64,000 bases of DNA from Anagrus nilaparvatae (GCA_022575985.1 JAKSXM010000272.1:24982501-25046500), one strand, 5' to 3'. Counted from the first letter of the stretch, positions 27,907-41,905 are shown. Numbers and translations are program-made. Notes: generated by a model not told the origin, from the letters alone.

Positions 27907-30900
27907 ATGTCTTCATTAGGATCATTTGAAAATGTTTATGAAAAATCAGAAATTTTATCTCAAGTTTCCCAAGAAAATGAAGAGATTTCTATAATTCCGT
28001 TTGTTAGTAAAATTTTTGTATCTATAAGTAATTATGAGTATTTATTAATTTTTTTATTAAATACAGAATTTAATATGGACTATTGGTTTCAATACAAATG
28101 TACCAGTTGTCTATTTAAACAGCAAAAAAAACTTAATAGCTTACGCATGTACTCATGTAGCGGTAATATTTGATTATGTGTCTAAAGAAATGTTTCCAAT
28201 GCAAGGACATGTTTGTATTTAAATTTATATTTGTTTTGATTTCTGTTAATAATTTAAATTATTAATTTAGAAAAATTTTGTAAAATCTTTGAGTGCGGAT
28301 AAAAATTGCAGATGGTTGCTAACATCAGATTTTAGTAAAAATTGTAAAATAATTATTTGGGATGTTTCAATAAGGTAACATTAATTTAAAAAAAAATTTA
28401 TATTGCTTTAACTAAAATTAAAATTTAATAGAGTGCCAAAATATATATTATTAAATCCACATAAAAATAATGAATTAACAGCTGCTGCATTAAGCCCAGA
28501 TGGAAATTATTTTGTAACGGTTGGAAATGAAAAAATACAAAAAGTTTTCATTTGGTTGTGGATGTCAGGAAGAAAAAAACCTATTGGTAATGAAAGCTTT
28601 TGAAAGCATTTTAATTATAATAATTTAAATTATTGCTTTAGTCAAAACTGAATTAATCGAGACAAGTAATGAAAGGGTTAAAGAAATTTGTTTTAGTCCT
28701 AACTTTTACAATCTAATTGCTTTAACAACCGATACTCAAGTTATTTTTTTAACATTGGTTTGTTTGCTATTACACATATAAAAATTAAAATTTATTTTTT
28801 AAACCTTAAAAAATTTTAAATAGGAACAAAATAATTTGTCAGTTAATTATGCAAATATCAAAAGTAAATCAGACATTGGAACTTTTAATAATACTGTTTT
28901 TATATTAGATGAAACAAAAGCTGTTACAGGAAGCAAAAATGGTTTTTTATTTATTCAACATTTTAACATAACTTGAATAAAATATATAATTTAAAATTTT
29001 TTAGGATATGTTTCTGTTTGGGATACCAAAAATCAAGACAATGAAAAAAAAATTATTGGGAACAGTATAGAATATATTAAATCATTAAAGTTACAAAATT
29101 TTGATATTACTAGAATTACAAGCTATGACCGGTAAATTTAATTATATGAAATTTTTGTTAATAAATTTAACTAAAATTATTTTTTAAGCATGATAATAAC
29201 TGGGAATTCAAATGGCGATATAAATTTTTATGACTGTGATTTAAAAATTTTATATTGGTGTAGAAATTTAGGATTACAATCTATTGAATCAATATCATTA
29301 GATTGTCATTCATCGTCAGATAATGTTGGAAGTTTTAACAATTGTAATCATAAAAATTTTTGGGTAGAAAATCTAAAACGTTAAAGTAACTTCATGTAAT
29401 TTAAAATATATTTTTAGCTGATATTTTTGAAAAAAATGACGAAGTGTTAAGAAAAAATAACAATAAAAAATTAGAAAAAATTCCTTCAAACATAACATTC
29501 CAAGTAGAATATCCTCCAAAAGTAACAGGAGTAAGATTTAAAACTGAAAAAGAATTAAAATTTAAATCACAATTTGAAGTATTTGAAATACCACGTGAAG
29601 CAACAACCCTAAGAGCTCCTTTTATTGTACCAAAATTAATAGTATCATCATCGACTGGTCAAATTGCATGGATTGATATAACATCAAATTTTCAATATCG
29701 CTACATTTCAAATTATATTGAATCACCCATAACTGCAATTGATACCCATCCTCTCAAGTAAAATATTTTTTTGATTAAAACTTATTGCATGATTATTTTC
29801 AATTTATTTTAGTGATTATTTATCAATTGGTACAAAATCAGGAATGATATATTTATTTAATTATAAAACCCATGAATTGATGTTAAAGAGAAAAATTCCA
29901 ATAATTAGAAATAAATTATTAAGTGAATTAGCTATTAAAGAATCTAAAATAAAACAAATCAATTATATTTCTAATTACAACCTTGATGAAAATGATTTAC
30001 AAATAACTTGTTTAAAATATTCCCCTGAAGGTATATATCAATTTAATTTTCTATATTTTATTATACCTACTTACCTTTATTTTTTCTCTCTCAATATAGC
30101 TGATATTTTATTATGTGGCTTAAAAAATGGTTTGTTATGGGTCTTACATCCAGATACATTAGATTTAATTGATGAATATCCTTACAAACATATAAATAAG
30201 AATTTAAAAAATATTATCATATCAAAATGTACAAATTATTTAGCTTATCATAATAATAATAAAACAATAGTTTTATTAAAAAAAGATAAAAAATTTAATA
30301 AATACAAATTAAATTATTTTAATTTTATTGGTAAATATTCATCGCATAAAAAATTAATTAAAACTATTATTTTTGATGTTGATGATTTATCGAATACACG
30401 TTTATTGTCAATTGGTGAAGATAAAGATTTAATAGAATATGATTTAAAAAATAGGTAAATTTATATTTTAAAAATAATTTTTTAATTTTGTTAATTATAA
30501 TATAATTATTTAAAGCGGTCCATATCCGTACCCTGGATTGCTTATTCAACGTATTGATCGTATTGAAAATGAAGATATTCCATTAAGTATGGCATTATAT
30601 CCAAAATTTGATAATAAACAATATTTCATTATTTCTGATTCTGATGTAATTAAATAAACTTAATTAATTTAAAAATTTCTATATAAAATATTGCATTTAA
30701 TTTTTTACAGTATAAATTAAAATTAATATGCGATGAAAATAAAATATGTTGTAAGACATGTTTAGGACCAAATTTTAATTCACCGATTAAAGAAATGATT
30801 GTAAATAAATTAGTATTAAATAATTAATATATTTTTAGTAAATTAACAATTTTTATTATAGATTTGTAAGGATTCTGATTATTATTTAATTTTTAAAACA

Positions 30901-32024
30901 ACTCAAGAAATTGGTATTCAGTTAATTCCATGCGATGGTAATCCATTTAAAATTGCTGCAGTTCTTGCTCATCCTTGTGAAGTAAAATTAGACAATTATC
31001 TCTAAATTATGTTTAAAGTTTTTTTTATACTTAATTTATTTAGGTTTTAGATATGAAATTAAGTAGATGTAAAACAATGTTATTTACAATTGGCAAAAGC
31101 GATCAGTCTGTTTTAATGTGGAAAACTAATTACAAGTATTTTTTTTATAATAAAGTATTTTAAAAGATTTGTTTAATTAAATTAATAATTCTAGATCAGT
31201 AAATGAATTATATCGATTAGGCGGTACTGATTTATCTCCATTTTATGGATTAATTAAAAATGGTAAAAATGGTTATTTCATGAATGAAATACAAGATCTT
31301 ATGATTTATACCCACATTTTGCAACAAGGTGAACATATTACAGATTTAAGAAAAACGACTAGTCAAATACCAATTAAACAATTATCAAATCTTATGAGAT
31401 CTATTGGATTTTTTCCATCTTATGCTCAAGTATTATTTAATTATTTATTTTTTATATAATTAAATACCACTTAACATTATTTCTAATCTAGTTAAATGAT
31501 TTAATGATTGAAATTTACAATAATAATGATTATAAAATCGATGATGCAAAGAAAATTAATTTTGAAAACTTTTTAAAACTTTATATTAATCATAGACCAA
31601 CATTTGGCATATCTATTTATCAAATAAAAAAAGCTTTTGAAGTATTTAATAAAAAAGCTTCATTAAGTAAAGATCACTTTTTACAAATACTTTTAACAAA
31701 AGGTTAAAATATTGTTATTTATACAGTTTATTAATAATTTTTTAGATTCTTAAATTTATTATTTTTGTACACAGGCAATAAATTTAATACTGAAGAAGCA
31801 AAAAAATGTCTTCAAATTTTAATACTTCAAAATGCAGATGATAATTTTCAAGATTTTAATTTTTTATCAGAAGTAATTTATAAATTCTTAATAATATGTA
31901 TTTAAGTAAATTTTTATTAAAAAAATAAAATTTTAATTTTTTACAGCAAATATCTTATATGGATTTTGCGATCAAATTTATGGGTATTACGTTGTTGAAT
32001 GAAGATGAAAACTATTGGAATTAA
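27907..32024 (+). CDS. CFAP251: CFAP251 (WDR66), cilia and flagella-associated WD-repeat protein
   Basis: Axonemal protein of the calmodulin- and spoke-associated complex at radial spoke 3; in insects, expected in sperm flagella and sensory cilia. Nineteen short-intron exons run from 27907-28002 to 31947-32024 and read in phase for about 1,005 residues. WD repeats fill the first three quarters, for example KIIIWDVS in exon 28271-28374, FIWLWMSGRKKP in 28432-28586 and YVSVWDTK in 29005-29131. The diagnostic part is the C-terminus. LYRLGGTDLSPFYGLI is followed by LMRSIGFFPS, FLKLYINHRPTFG and an EF-hand-like segment LSKDHFLQILLTKG. Other exons: 28067-28210, 28642-28757, 28824-28941, 29189-29379, 29418-29757, 29813-30030, 30100-30454, 30516-30645, 30711-30800, 30862-30981, 31044-31135, 31195-31429, 31492-31702 and 31775-31872. 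The start ATG opens a Ser/Glu-rich leader. Confidence 0.92.
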
Positions 32025-33416
32025 TTTTTTTATCTAATAATAATTTATTGTTTTAAAAATAAAGGAAAAAAATTTTACGTGAAAAAATTTTAAATGGTCA
32101 AGAATTCTTTGATTATTATAAACTATTTTTTTTTTTTTAATTCGAACAGACCTGCCACACTGTAAAATAAAATAAAAATAAAATTAAAAAATTATCCATG
32201 GAAGGGGAAACTTATTTAATCGATAATCAAATTAAATTAAGGTAATAAATGAAATATTTATCATAAATCATTTAATTAACTAATTACGTGAATAATTAAT
32301 AAATTATTGATATGTAAATAAATAAATTTTAAAAAGGGCGATTTCCCCCTATGGATAAATTTTTAATTTTATTTTTATTTTATTTTACAGTGTGGCAGGT
32401 CTGCAATTAAAAAAATAAAATTGACAATAAATTAAGTAAAAAATAGTAATAATATTTATATATATATATAATAATAATTTAAATAATACTGAACACAAGT
32501 TTTAAATTGAATGTTATAAAAATATATTAATTAACAGTTATTGGAATACGTTTTTAAAAGATAAATTGAATATAATAGAAGTCAGTTGTATTAGATATTT
32601 TATCGGACTAAAAAATAATTCAATTTTTTTTACAGCAGATTTTCTTTTAATTATATAAAAAATTACAAAATTAAATAAATCATAAATATAGCAGTTTAAT
32701 TATTTTACAGTTCATAAATGTGTGTGTAATAGTATCAAATAGTATCACTTAAAAAAAATTAATTTTTTCTTCCTTTTGTTTTATTAATCACAGCTAATAT
32801 AATAGGGCTTTTTAAATTTTTGCATAATAGCATACAAATGTCTATTTAAAAATTTGACACTTTTCCAGCAGTGTCGATTTCATATTAAAATACATTTATT
32901 TATAAATAAAAAATATTATTATTTTTTTTTTTTTTTAACAGCCCTTTATCTCTAAATTTTATGTGTAAATTTATACTGTGTATTTGTGTTTTTAAAGTGC
33001 ATATTTTTTACATGGAATATTTTTTTATTTTGTTTACTAGAAAAGAAAAAAAAGAAATGTAAAGAAAAAAACAATTTTTTTGTTCATTGTCAGACATAAA
33101 CTGTATAGAGCATATTTACAAATTTTTATTTACAATGTAATTACATATTTTGTTTTTTTATGTTATTACATACTTTTTTTTTACCTAATTTTTAAACATG
33201 ACATTTTTTTTTTAAAGAAAAAACATAAAAAGCTAAATTAGTTTTCAGTTTTTTTTTTTTTAATCTCTCACTGCATTCTCACAAAGCATACACAAGGAAC
33301 AATTGATTAAATCATTAATTTGAAAAAAAAAATAAAAACACTGAATAAAAAAAGTTTATATGTATAAATAATTTACAGTCTTTTTTATCATTTTTATTGA
33401 AAATGTTCAAATTTAC
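32025..33416. other. Convergent intergenic region CFAP251 / MESR4-like
   Basis: Apart from the element at 32147-32403, this is AT-rich sequence with (TA)n near 32455-32470 and long T and A runs near 32920-33300, probably the 3' UTR of the minus-strand gene. No further exon seen. Confidence 0.55.
32147..32403. mobile_element. MITE-like element with CAGACCTGCCACACTGTAAA ends
   Basis: The left end CAGACCTGCCACACTGTAAA at 32147 and its complement ending at 32403 are inverted over about 60 bp, continuing through a TAAAATAAAATAAAAAT tract to ATCCAT/ATGGAT. The centre is AT-rich and noncoding. The target duplication is not clear. It lies just after the CFAP251 stop. Confidence 0.75.
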
Positions 33417-36400
33417 TTAAGCTTGTACATTATCACTAATACCTTCACTACGTTGACAGTCCGGACAAAACCATTTTCCTTTTGGTGGCACTGTTATACC
33501 AACGCAAGCAAAATGAAACCATTCTATTTGACAATTATCTCCATCACAAGCTATCATCTCTGATGTTTCATCATATGGCGATTGACAATAGCAGTATAAA
33601 TTTCTTGCATGTCCTCGATTTGGTAACATTGGAGGTAATAATGGCGGTGCTTGCAGTTGACTGAATGAACTTTCTTCTTTTTCAGATTCACTTGAACTAC
33701 TACTTTCTTCTCTATGACGTTCAGAATCACTTGCTGATCCTGTAGCTATTACTAATTCTCTTTCCTCTTCGTAATCATCATAAACTTGATGATGCATTAA
33801 TAATTTCTGTTCAATTTCCATTTGTTTTTGAAACTGTAATTGTTCTTGTTGTTGCTGTAAATATAGTTGTTGTTGCTGCTGTTGTTGCTGAAGAATTAGT
33901 TGTTTTTGTTGTTGAATTTGTTGCTGTTGAAGAAGTTCGTGTTGTAATTTTCGCTGCTGCTTCAGGTTCTGTTTTTGAATTGCTTTGTTAGAAAACACTG
34001 CAGGTGCTGACGAAATTTGTGGTGCATTATTAACTGGAGGAGGTATATCAACCCGTCTCCACTTAAGCATTTGCTGTTTATAATTTTCATCATCACTTGA
34101 ATCACCGTAAAATCGTTTAGGAACCCTTTTTCTCTTAGATGACCTTTTACCATCTGTTTCAGAACCACTTCCACAAATGCTTTGATTCATGGATTGTGAT
34201 AAGTGACCAGGGGTCATCGAAGAAGTTGCATGATATTGGTATGATGTCGTATAATCAGATAATGGAGATTGAAAATTATTGTTAGGTTGTATCACAGTAT
34301 TAGGTGTTTCTTGTTTTTGTTTTCTTCTATAATTTGATTTAGGAATGCTTAATTTTATTTTAGGTTCACTTGAAATCACCGAATTTTTAGGTTTATTTTT
34401 CACAAGCCTTTTACGCTTCCTTCCTCGTATTTTTCTTTTTATTTGTGTTTTTTGAGTTACATTAAGTGCTAATGGAGATGGAGCTGAAGATAACATTGTA
34501 GTGTCAGTATCAATAATGCCATTATTAAGTGGAACTGACATGGATGATGATTCAGTCGATGCTAGCCCAGATTCTAATAACAACCTATTACGTTTTTCAA
34601 TCAACATTTTATCACTATATTCATGAGGATATTCATCATAAAAATCTTCATCTGTTTCAGTTTCAGTTGTTTCAAGATCTGATTCAGTTATCAAAAGTTT
34701 TACAGGAAGTTTGATTTCATCAATTACTAACATTTCATTATTTTTTTCTTCAATGATACTTTCTTCAATCTTATTATTTATTTCTATATCTGTTGGATTT
34801 GTATCTTTAATTTGTTGCTTTTCTGTTTTTCCTTTTTTGTGTTTAGATACTTTACGAGGCGAATTTCCAGAAGCTAATGAACTATCAGAATCAGAACTAT
34901 CACTAGAACTTGAACTGCTATTGGATGAAGAACTACAACTACAGTTTGGACCACAAGAACAACTACTGGAGTCACTATCACTTGAAGAGTCACTTGATGA
35001 TCCACTTCCAGTTTGTTTTTTCTTCTTTGGTGTTTTTAATTTTTTTTTAGGTGTTTCTTTTTCAGTATTGCTCTTTAACATAGGTGTTGGAGTTGTACAT
35101 GCTCTTTCGATAATTTCTTTATTTTCACTTTTATTTTCATCAGAAATATTTTCTGGTAAATTATCAGTGGAAACTTCAACTTCTCCAGTAACTTTTTCAG
35201 TATTTACAATACAATAATCATGATCAGCTGAGATTGAATTTTTGATTAATTCAATATCGATGTCATTTATTTTAATTTCTAATTTTAAATCTTTTTCTGT
35301 TGATTTATCTGAACAATTAACATCTGAAGCTACCGCATTCAATAAATTTTCTTTATCTAATGTTGCAGCGTATGATTTAAAATTATCCCAAATACCATCC
35401 ATTATTTGTTCTTCTTGCTTTTTTTCTTCTTCATTTCTTTCAACTTCAACGATGTTATTAGCAACTAATGGGCTTGGATTATCCATTACTATTTCAGAAT
35501 CTATTGCCGATGTTTCAATACAATTACTTGCTATTTCTTCAATTTGTTCACTTAAAGTTTCTTTTATTTTTTTCTCATCTGTTTTTTCATCTTCATCATC
35601 ACTATCGCTATCAGATAAATTTAAGGGAGGTAGATCATAAACATCGACAACTTTCTTAACAACTGGTTCTTTAATTTCAAGTTCGGCTTCTTCAACAACT
35701 GGCTCTGAATTTTTTTTTGGCGTTTCAACATTTTCAACATCGATATGTTTATCTTCTTCTATTGAATTATCCATTTCGACAGGAACTGGAACTGGCACAC
35801 TAGGAACTACTGGTTCTCGATGACTAATCTCATGTTTAATTAATAACTTTTTTGATATAAATTTTTCAGTACATTCTGCACAACTAAAAGGATACTCTCC
35901 GATATGAATTCTTTTATGAACTTTTAACGCGACTGCTTTAGAAAAAGACGTTCCACATTCTTCACAAACAAATGCAGCAGGAGGTACACAAAAATGATAA
36001 ATATGAGGCCATTTTTTTTGTAAACATTTTTTACAAAGTAAACTTTCAGTTCCATGCTTCCAAAATAAATGTTTTGTTATATCTGGCTTATTTCTATATG
36101 CAATACCACATCGGTAACATAAATGATTTAATTTATGTTTCCAAACGTGATTTGATAACTTTTGTTGGTTACCTGTACATTCTAAACAAACGTCACAAGC
36201 ATGATGATGTTTCCTTAAATGTACCATTAAACGAAAACTTGATGGAATGTTATTTATTGAACAGAAACAACAACGAAATTTAATATTTATATTTGAAGCA
36301 TATTGTCCCGGACATAAATGACATAATAATTCGCTATAGCTGTAAAATATCGAATTACACATATAACACTTAATTATTTTTTTTTGATGCATTTTACGAT

Positions 36401-38848
36401 TATGTAAATAAAGTTCTTTATGTGCAGATGAATAAAAATAACAATGGAAACATTCATATACTTTAATAGCTGTTGTATTAAATGTACCTTCTTTGCTATC
36501 AAAAGAATCTAAATTTAAAAAATAACTTTCTAAATCAGGCAAACATTTTTTTAATTTTGAAATTAATTGGTCTTGTTGAATAATAATTGCCGGATGTTGA
36601 GGTTGAAACCTATGTTCTGCAAGCATATGCAAACTTAATTGCTTACCATTAACAGCAATTTGTCTAGCATGATTACAATAAATACAAGAAGAACTAGTTG
36701 ATTTAATGCAAGTTCTTAATAATTTTTCTATTTCCATTGTTTCAATTAAACAATCAATATTTAATTCAATTTGAGGAACTTCTTCTCCAGCTAATACTAT
36801 ACCATCGTTGTCTTGTTTGGTAGTTAAAGGTTCAGTTTTTAATATTTTGTTTTCTTGTTGATTACATAATACTGTATCTGGTTTATTTTCTTTATTTACA
36901 TCAAATTCATTATTAACACTACCAATTTCAAACTCATAGTTCTCTTTACTATCTAGTTCACAATTAACATCATTACTTAAACCAGAATTTATTATATTTG
37001 TTGTCTCTTTACTGGTTTCATTTACAGCTTCTTGTATATTATCTTTTTCAGAGCTGCTAGATGCCGCAATGCTTGGAGTACTGACAGAATACATTGATTT
37101 ATTTTTGGTACAAATTTTGATAACTAAACTTCTATCCGATACTGGAGTTGCTTGGAATTCTTTAGTTTTTTCTTCAGATTTATTTGGACTATTTTTAAAA
37201 CTTTTGTGTATCTCATAAGCAGGGCTAAGTAATTGACTTTCATTTGAATTATTTGATTTATCAGATTCAGAATCTGAATTACTTGAAAATTCATTTTCAT
37301 TTTTATCTTGCAAATCATCTACATTTTCTGTTTCCATTTCATTTAACTGGCTTTCATTGTTTGCTGTTTCTAAAATAAACAAAACTTTATAAATCAAAAA
37401 TTCAACTTATAAGATTAAAAAAAATTTTTTAATTAATTACCTTCAAATTTGACAGAATTCATACTATTTAATTCAATTGAATTATTTTTATTAGAACTCT
37501 CGTTATTCGTAATAGTTTTTTCATTTTGGAATTCGTCATTAAGATTTTCATATTCATTGATATGGCTTGGATAATTTTCTATTTTTTTAAATTCTTCGTC
37601 ATTAACATGATTATCAAAATTTTTAGAGACTTCCATAATTGTTTCAGAAACTGAATCTGTTAGAGGAACCGAATTTGCTATTGTATTTATTTTATTATTG
37701 AATATTTCCACATTAGGTCTTTGAACAATTTCCGCTTGCTTTGTAGGACTTTCAGATTTTGAAATCTTTTTAGTTCGAACGTTTGTTAATTTTGTATATA
37801 CATAATCACCATCCATGTTATTAAGCCTACTAGGTTTAATGGCTCTTTTTGAATGCCTTCTTATACCACTCACTGTATACATGGAACTGTCTGAAAGTTC
37901 TTGTGAATTTGAAGAGTTCATTGATAAATTTTGTTCACTTAAATTTGTTGATGAAGCAAATTGACAAGTTTCTAAATGACTTCCAAATTGCTTACATACA
38001 GAACACGCTTCTAAAGAATTTTGATTTTGAACTTGATTAGGACAATAATGATTGTAAAAATTATCAGTCTCTGAAAACATTTTTTCACATGTACAACAAA
38101 CTAAATAACATGAACCTTTGAAAACTTTGTAAAATTCTTCAACCGAAGGAAATGCTACTTCCGGAACATTATGGTTTTTTGTCAAATGCTGACATAATCT
38201 TTCAGCATTTTCAAACATGCCAAGGCAAAAAAGGCATATGTGACGTTTATGCAATTCTCGCATATGCGTGAAAAGATTCCAATTTTCAAAATATGTTTTA
38301 CATTCTGCACAGAAATAAACTTTTCTTCTATAGTTTGATACAAGTGAGGCCATGGACCTATTTTCAGAACTAATATTTACACTTTCTTGATTTGCTTGTT
38401 TTAAAGATGTACAATTGCATGCTTTTGATTTATCTGTTGAATTACATTTGTCGCATGATGACAATGACGAAGATGATGGTTGAAGACCCAAATTTTGAGT
38501 ATATTCTGACTTTTTACTTTTTTTTGCTTTTGCAGTTTTAGCTTCTTCAACAACATCTTTAACTGGTGATGAAAATTTATTATAAAATTCATTTTGACTA
38601 CGCCTAATGGCATTATTTTTAAATCCTCGAAAAACATTTTTTTTATTCGAAGAATCAAAATTTGTTAATCCATCAGATTCTAAAGGGGAATACAAATAAT
38701 TATCTGTTGAAGCATCTGTATCATTAATAAATAACTCGGTATTATTAATTTGAGCTAATGATGATTCAATAGATGATTCTTTATAATAATTTTCATCCCA
38801 AATATTCCAATTGTCACTGAGTCCATTTTCGTTATCTTCATCTTCCAT
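33417..38848 (-). CDS. MESR4: Large C2H2 zinc-finger protein with C-terminal PHD finger, probable MESR4
   Basis: Nuclear chromatin or transcription factor by architecture. Two coding exons, 38848-37441 and 37369-33417, join in phase 1 for about 1,786 residues. The first exon has three C2H2-type fingers at about residues 180-290 (YFCAEC, HICLFC, LVCCTC). The second opens with an acidic Ser/Asn/Glu stretch, then has about nine more fingers ending [14 protein letters not shown] and [10 protein letters not shown]. It continues with a long acidic region, a Ser/Cys tract, basic GRKRKR, a poly-Gln stretch and a PHD finger with [20 protein letters not shown] and WFHFACVGI, close to the ING type. C2H2 array plus terminal PHD is the layout of insect MESR4. 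A minus-strand UTR exon near 39498 with donor GTAAGT probably joins an acceptor at 38888. The ATG at 38848 is preferred over an upstream one in probable UTR. Confidence 0.8.
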
Positions 38849-39359
38849 AATAAAATTTTTTATTTCTTTCCTTATGATGTGAGTTACCTTTAAAAATGAT
38901 TTGCAATGATTATTATATAAGTTACTTTTCAATTCTATTTATAACAAGAATTCTTAATTATCTTTTTTATTGTAATTAAAAAAAAACTTTTTCAGGCAAC
39001 AAAAAAAAGAGTATTGACTTATATTTATTAAACATATTTTCAAAGCTAATTTCAAGTTTTTTTTTTTAAATAAATGAAAATCTAAGGTATTTTAAATCTA
39101 AAAAATTTTATTTTTTGTGTAAATAAAAAAAAAATAAAATTAAAATCAAAAAACAATTTCTTTGTAGAATAAAAAGCATGTATTTTTTAAATACAAAATC
39201 AATATGCAAAATTTAAATACAATTTTTAAAAATTAAAAACTTGATTTATTTATTATAATTATCTAACGTAAATCAAGTACAAATAATCTAATAAATTCGA
39301 GGATAAATTGTAACAAAAATTTTAGAAAAAAGAATAAATATATAAATATAATAAAAAAA

Positions 39360-40100
39360 GCCGGTTTTTTTTTTTTTTTTTTTTTTTTTAAACTAAAATT
39401 ATGAAATAATAATAAATATTTTATTATAAATTTTTTCTCGATTATTTTAAATAGAACAAAAATAATTTTTTAATCAGGAGTATAATATAAGACTTACTTT
39501 TAAGAACTCTGCAGATGATTTTTGAGCACGAGGCAGCGTCGTAGAAGACTTTTTATGAAATGTTCGGTTTTTTTAAAGCCGGATGACGAGTATTTATTTT
39601 ACACATACAAGCACACAAAAATTGCACCACTTGATTTTTTTACTTCAAAAATTGAAAATAAAAAAAAAAAAAAAAATAATAAATAAAATTAATTTACTTC
39701 TGCTACTTAATTAAATTATATTTTATAGCAAAAAAGAAATTCTCATAATATGAGAAGGTTATAATAAAATGGCGTCGTCATTATAATCACCTATGAATGT
39801 TCACTCCACGAGATAATCCGTATTAAATGAATGTTCATTTTTCACATGAAAATATTGATGACAGTGATTCTTTCGACGAGTTCGCCCTATAGTTCCACTT
39901 AACTTCATTTTTTTTCAATATTATTTTGCAATCTTTTTGATTTACACTTAAAAATAATTTTTCTTTTTTTAAGCACACGGTGAAGAGGACGATGACAATT
40001 TGAAGAGGTCACGCGCACGCTGTATCGATGATGACGGGGTAAAATTCTTTTTATTATCTAACAGCGCAAACACTTATATATGCAATCACATAAACATAAA
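39360..40100. promoter_or_regulatory. Probable 5' UTR exon and promoter of the MESR4-like gene
   Basis: On the minus strand a segment ending GAGTTCTTAAAA followed by GTAAGTC (donor at 39497-39496) fits a noncoding first exon starting roughly between 39550 and 40050. The area 39500-40040 is more GC-balanced than its flanks. A 23-base T run lies at 39366-39388. The transcription start is not determined. Confidence 0.4.
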
Positions 40101-41500
40101 TTCAACCTAAGCAAATGCTTAAATATTTATATTCCAAAAAAAAAACCTTAACATGTGAGGTTAGGCCGCGACGCGGTAGTGTTATATATATTCGGCTTAC
40201 ATAGTACGTGTGTGTAAATGTGTGTATTTATTGTCTGCATTCTGCGCCTTCTCTCCCTTCTTCTTCGGCGTGCTTATATTGCTGAAATGCTCACTCTGTT
40301 CTTTTAACAAAAGTATGTATCAGGATTCGCGCCATACCGAGATGTCCACGTAATAATAGAGTAGCGTAATAATATGCAACAATAGAATCATTAAACAATG
40401 AAAAAAAGTGATTATAAAAAAAAATAATAATCACGTTTTCCAAACACGTTGTTGTTTACTACCAGACCGCTATTTTGCTATTCGATCACACTTTGCTAAA
40501 ATTTGTTATTGTAACACACTGCATGAATATTATATTGCCTCATATAATATTGCTTTTATAAACACAAAATTTAATAAATATATTTTCATATATACGACAT
40601 AAGTAATTAAAATCAATATTGTGTATATCAGCTGTTAAAGTGGTATGGCATAATTGAAATAAAAATTTTACAGCGTTATCATACGACAATGTGCTTTATT
40701 TATAAAAATAAAATTTTGAACAACGCGGTTTTATAACCTCATCCGTAAACTAGCACACGCCCTGCTTGATTAATATAACACACTATACTAAAAACTAAAA
40801 TTCTCTGCAGCCTGATGTTGGCTATACGGGCAAAAAATACAGAATACCTCCTCGCACCGAATTTCATGTATTTGTTCGAATACATGTATACACGCACACA
40901 TTTATATAATGTAATATACCGGGAAATATTAACCATCTCTTTTTAATTTGTTATTTTTGTATATGTTCTTTCTTTTTCCAACTACAGTGAATCAGAGATT
41001 GCGTTATTAAAAAAAAATCTTTTATAATTTTTCCCTCGCTTTTTTATTACGTTATACACATAATATACACTATGTTTAAAATTACTCATACATGTATATT
41101 ATGTTAATTTTTTTTACAACTCCACATTTTATGTAAATAAATCCATGACCATAGTATTCGTTATTTTGGAAATTATTGGTTTTTATCAAATAATTCTTGT
41201 AAGTATACCTAAATAAATGATCAGAAAAGGATTATAAAATAATACATTATGTATAAATAGTTTAATTTTTTTTATTATTATAAAAAGTTGTAAAGCACAT
41301 TTTTTAACTCTCTGAGACTAGTATCTGAGACCATAGTACAAGGGCCATATAGTTATTGTACGCGTCCGGGAAATACGCCACTGATTAGAAAAATATATGC
41401 TAAGACCAGAGGCGATAAAAGACCTTTATAAAGATAAAATAATTTCCATTATATCATCCATCATAAATTTTTATTTCTGACAAAAATAGTAAATAGCTAT
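40101..41500. other. Intergenic, no gene seen
   Basis: AT-rich with occasional GC patches (GCCGCGACGCGG near 40165, GCGCCTTCTCTCCC near 40245). The open frames here are short and low complexity. No recognisable exon or element. Confidence 0.5.
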
Positions 41501-41511
41501 TTTTTAAGCAA

Positions 41512-41650
41512 GGGACAAAAAAAATTGGTTTTGACTTTGCATTCAGTTGTATGTATCTATGGTTGTATGCACGAGCAAGCGTAGCGCGTAGCGAGCGAGT
41601 GCAAACAGCATTCAAAATTTGAATCCCATATTATTCCCTTGATTTAAAAT
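41512..41650. repeat. Inverted-repeat unit with AAGGGAYAAAA ends, first copy
   Basis: Begins GCAAGGGACAAAAAAAATTG, contains GACTTTGCATTCAGTTGTATG and returns as GAGTGCAAACAGCATTC and TATTCCCTTG. The interior is GC-rich (GAGCAAGCGTAGCGCGTAGC). The same ends recur at 45386-45475. Confidence 0.55.
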
Positions 41651-41689
41651 ACAGTTTATATATAATGGGCAAAAAGACGTCTCTCTAGG

Positions 41690-41905
41690 GTACAAAATTG
41701 GCTTTTCTTCCTAGCGGGCCGAAAACACTTTTTTCGCCCCGCAACGAAATCGAAAAAAACGCGTTTTCACCCCACTGAGAAAGAAAAATTTCGTTTTGTC
41801 GGCTTCGCCTCGGATGTTAATTAACGTGCGATCTGAGCCATTCTTTTTTTTTGCTCCCTTGGTTAAAAATGTACTATTTTTTACCCTAGATATGTAAAAT
41901 AATAA
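41690..41905. repeat. Dispersed hairpin repeat, copy E
   Basis: Almost identical to 61975-62190 (shared phrases CGCCCCGCAACGAAATCG, GCGTTTTCACCCCACTGAG, GCTCCCTTGGTTAAAAAT). Relative to that copy it lacks about 45 bp at the point corresponding to 62069-62115. Noncoding. Confidence 0.8.

Noticed and set aside
34711..35217. 168-codon open frame on the plus strand opposite the large zinc-finger exon
   Set aside because: It is the antisense shadow of Ser/Glu/Asp-rich codons of the minus-strand gene, as are the frames at 35242-35640 and 35972-36283. No splice sites or domain.
37370..37397. Separate start for the 3' zinc-finger exon ([10 protein letters not shown])
   Set aside because: Those residues are the intron 3' end read through. 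The acceptor at 37371-37370 and phase 1 donor at 37440 join the two exons into one gene.
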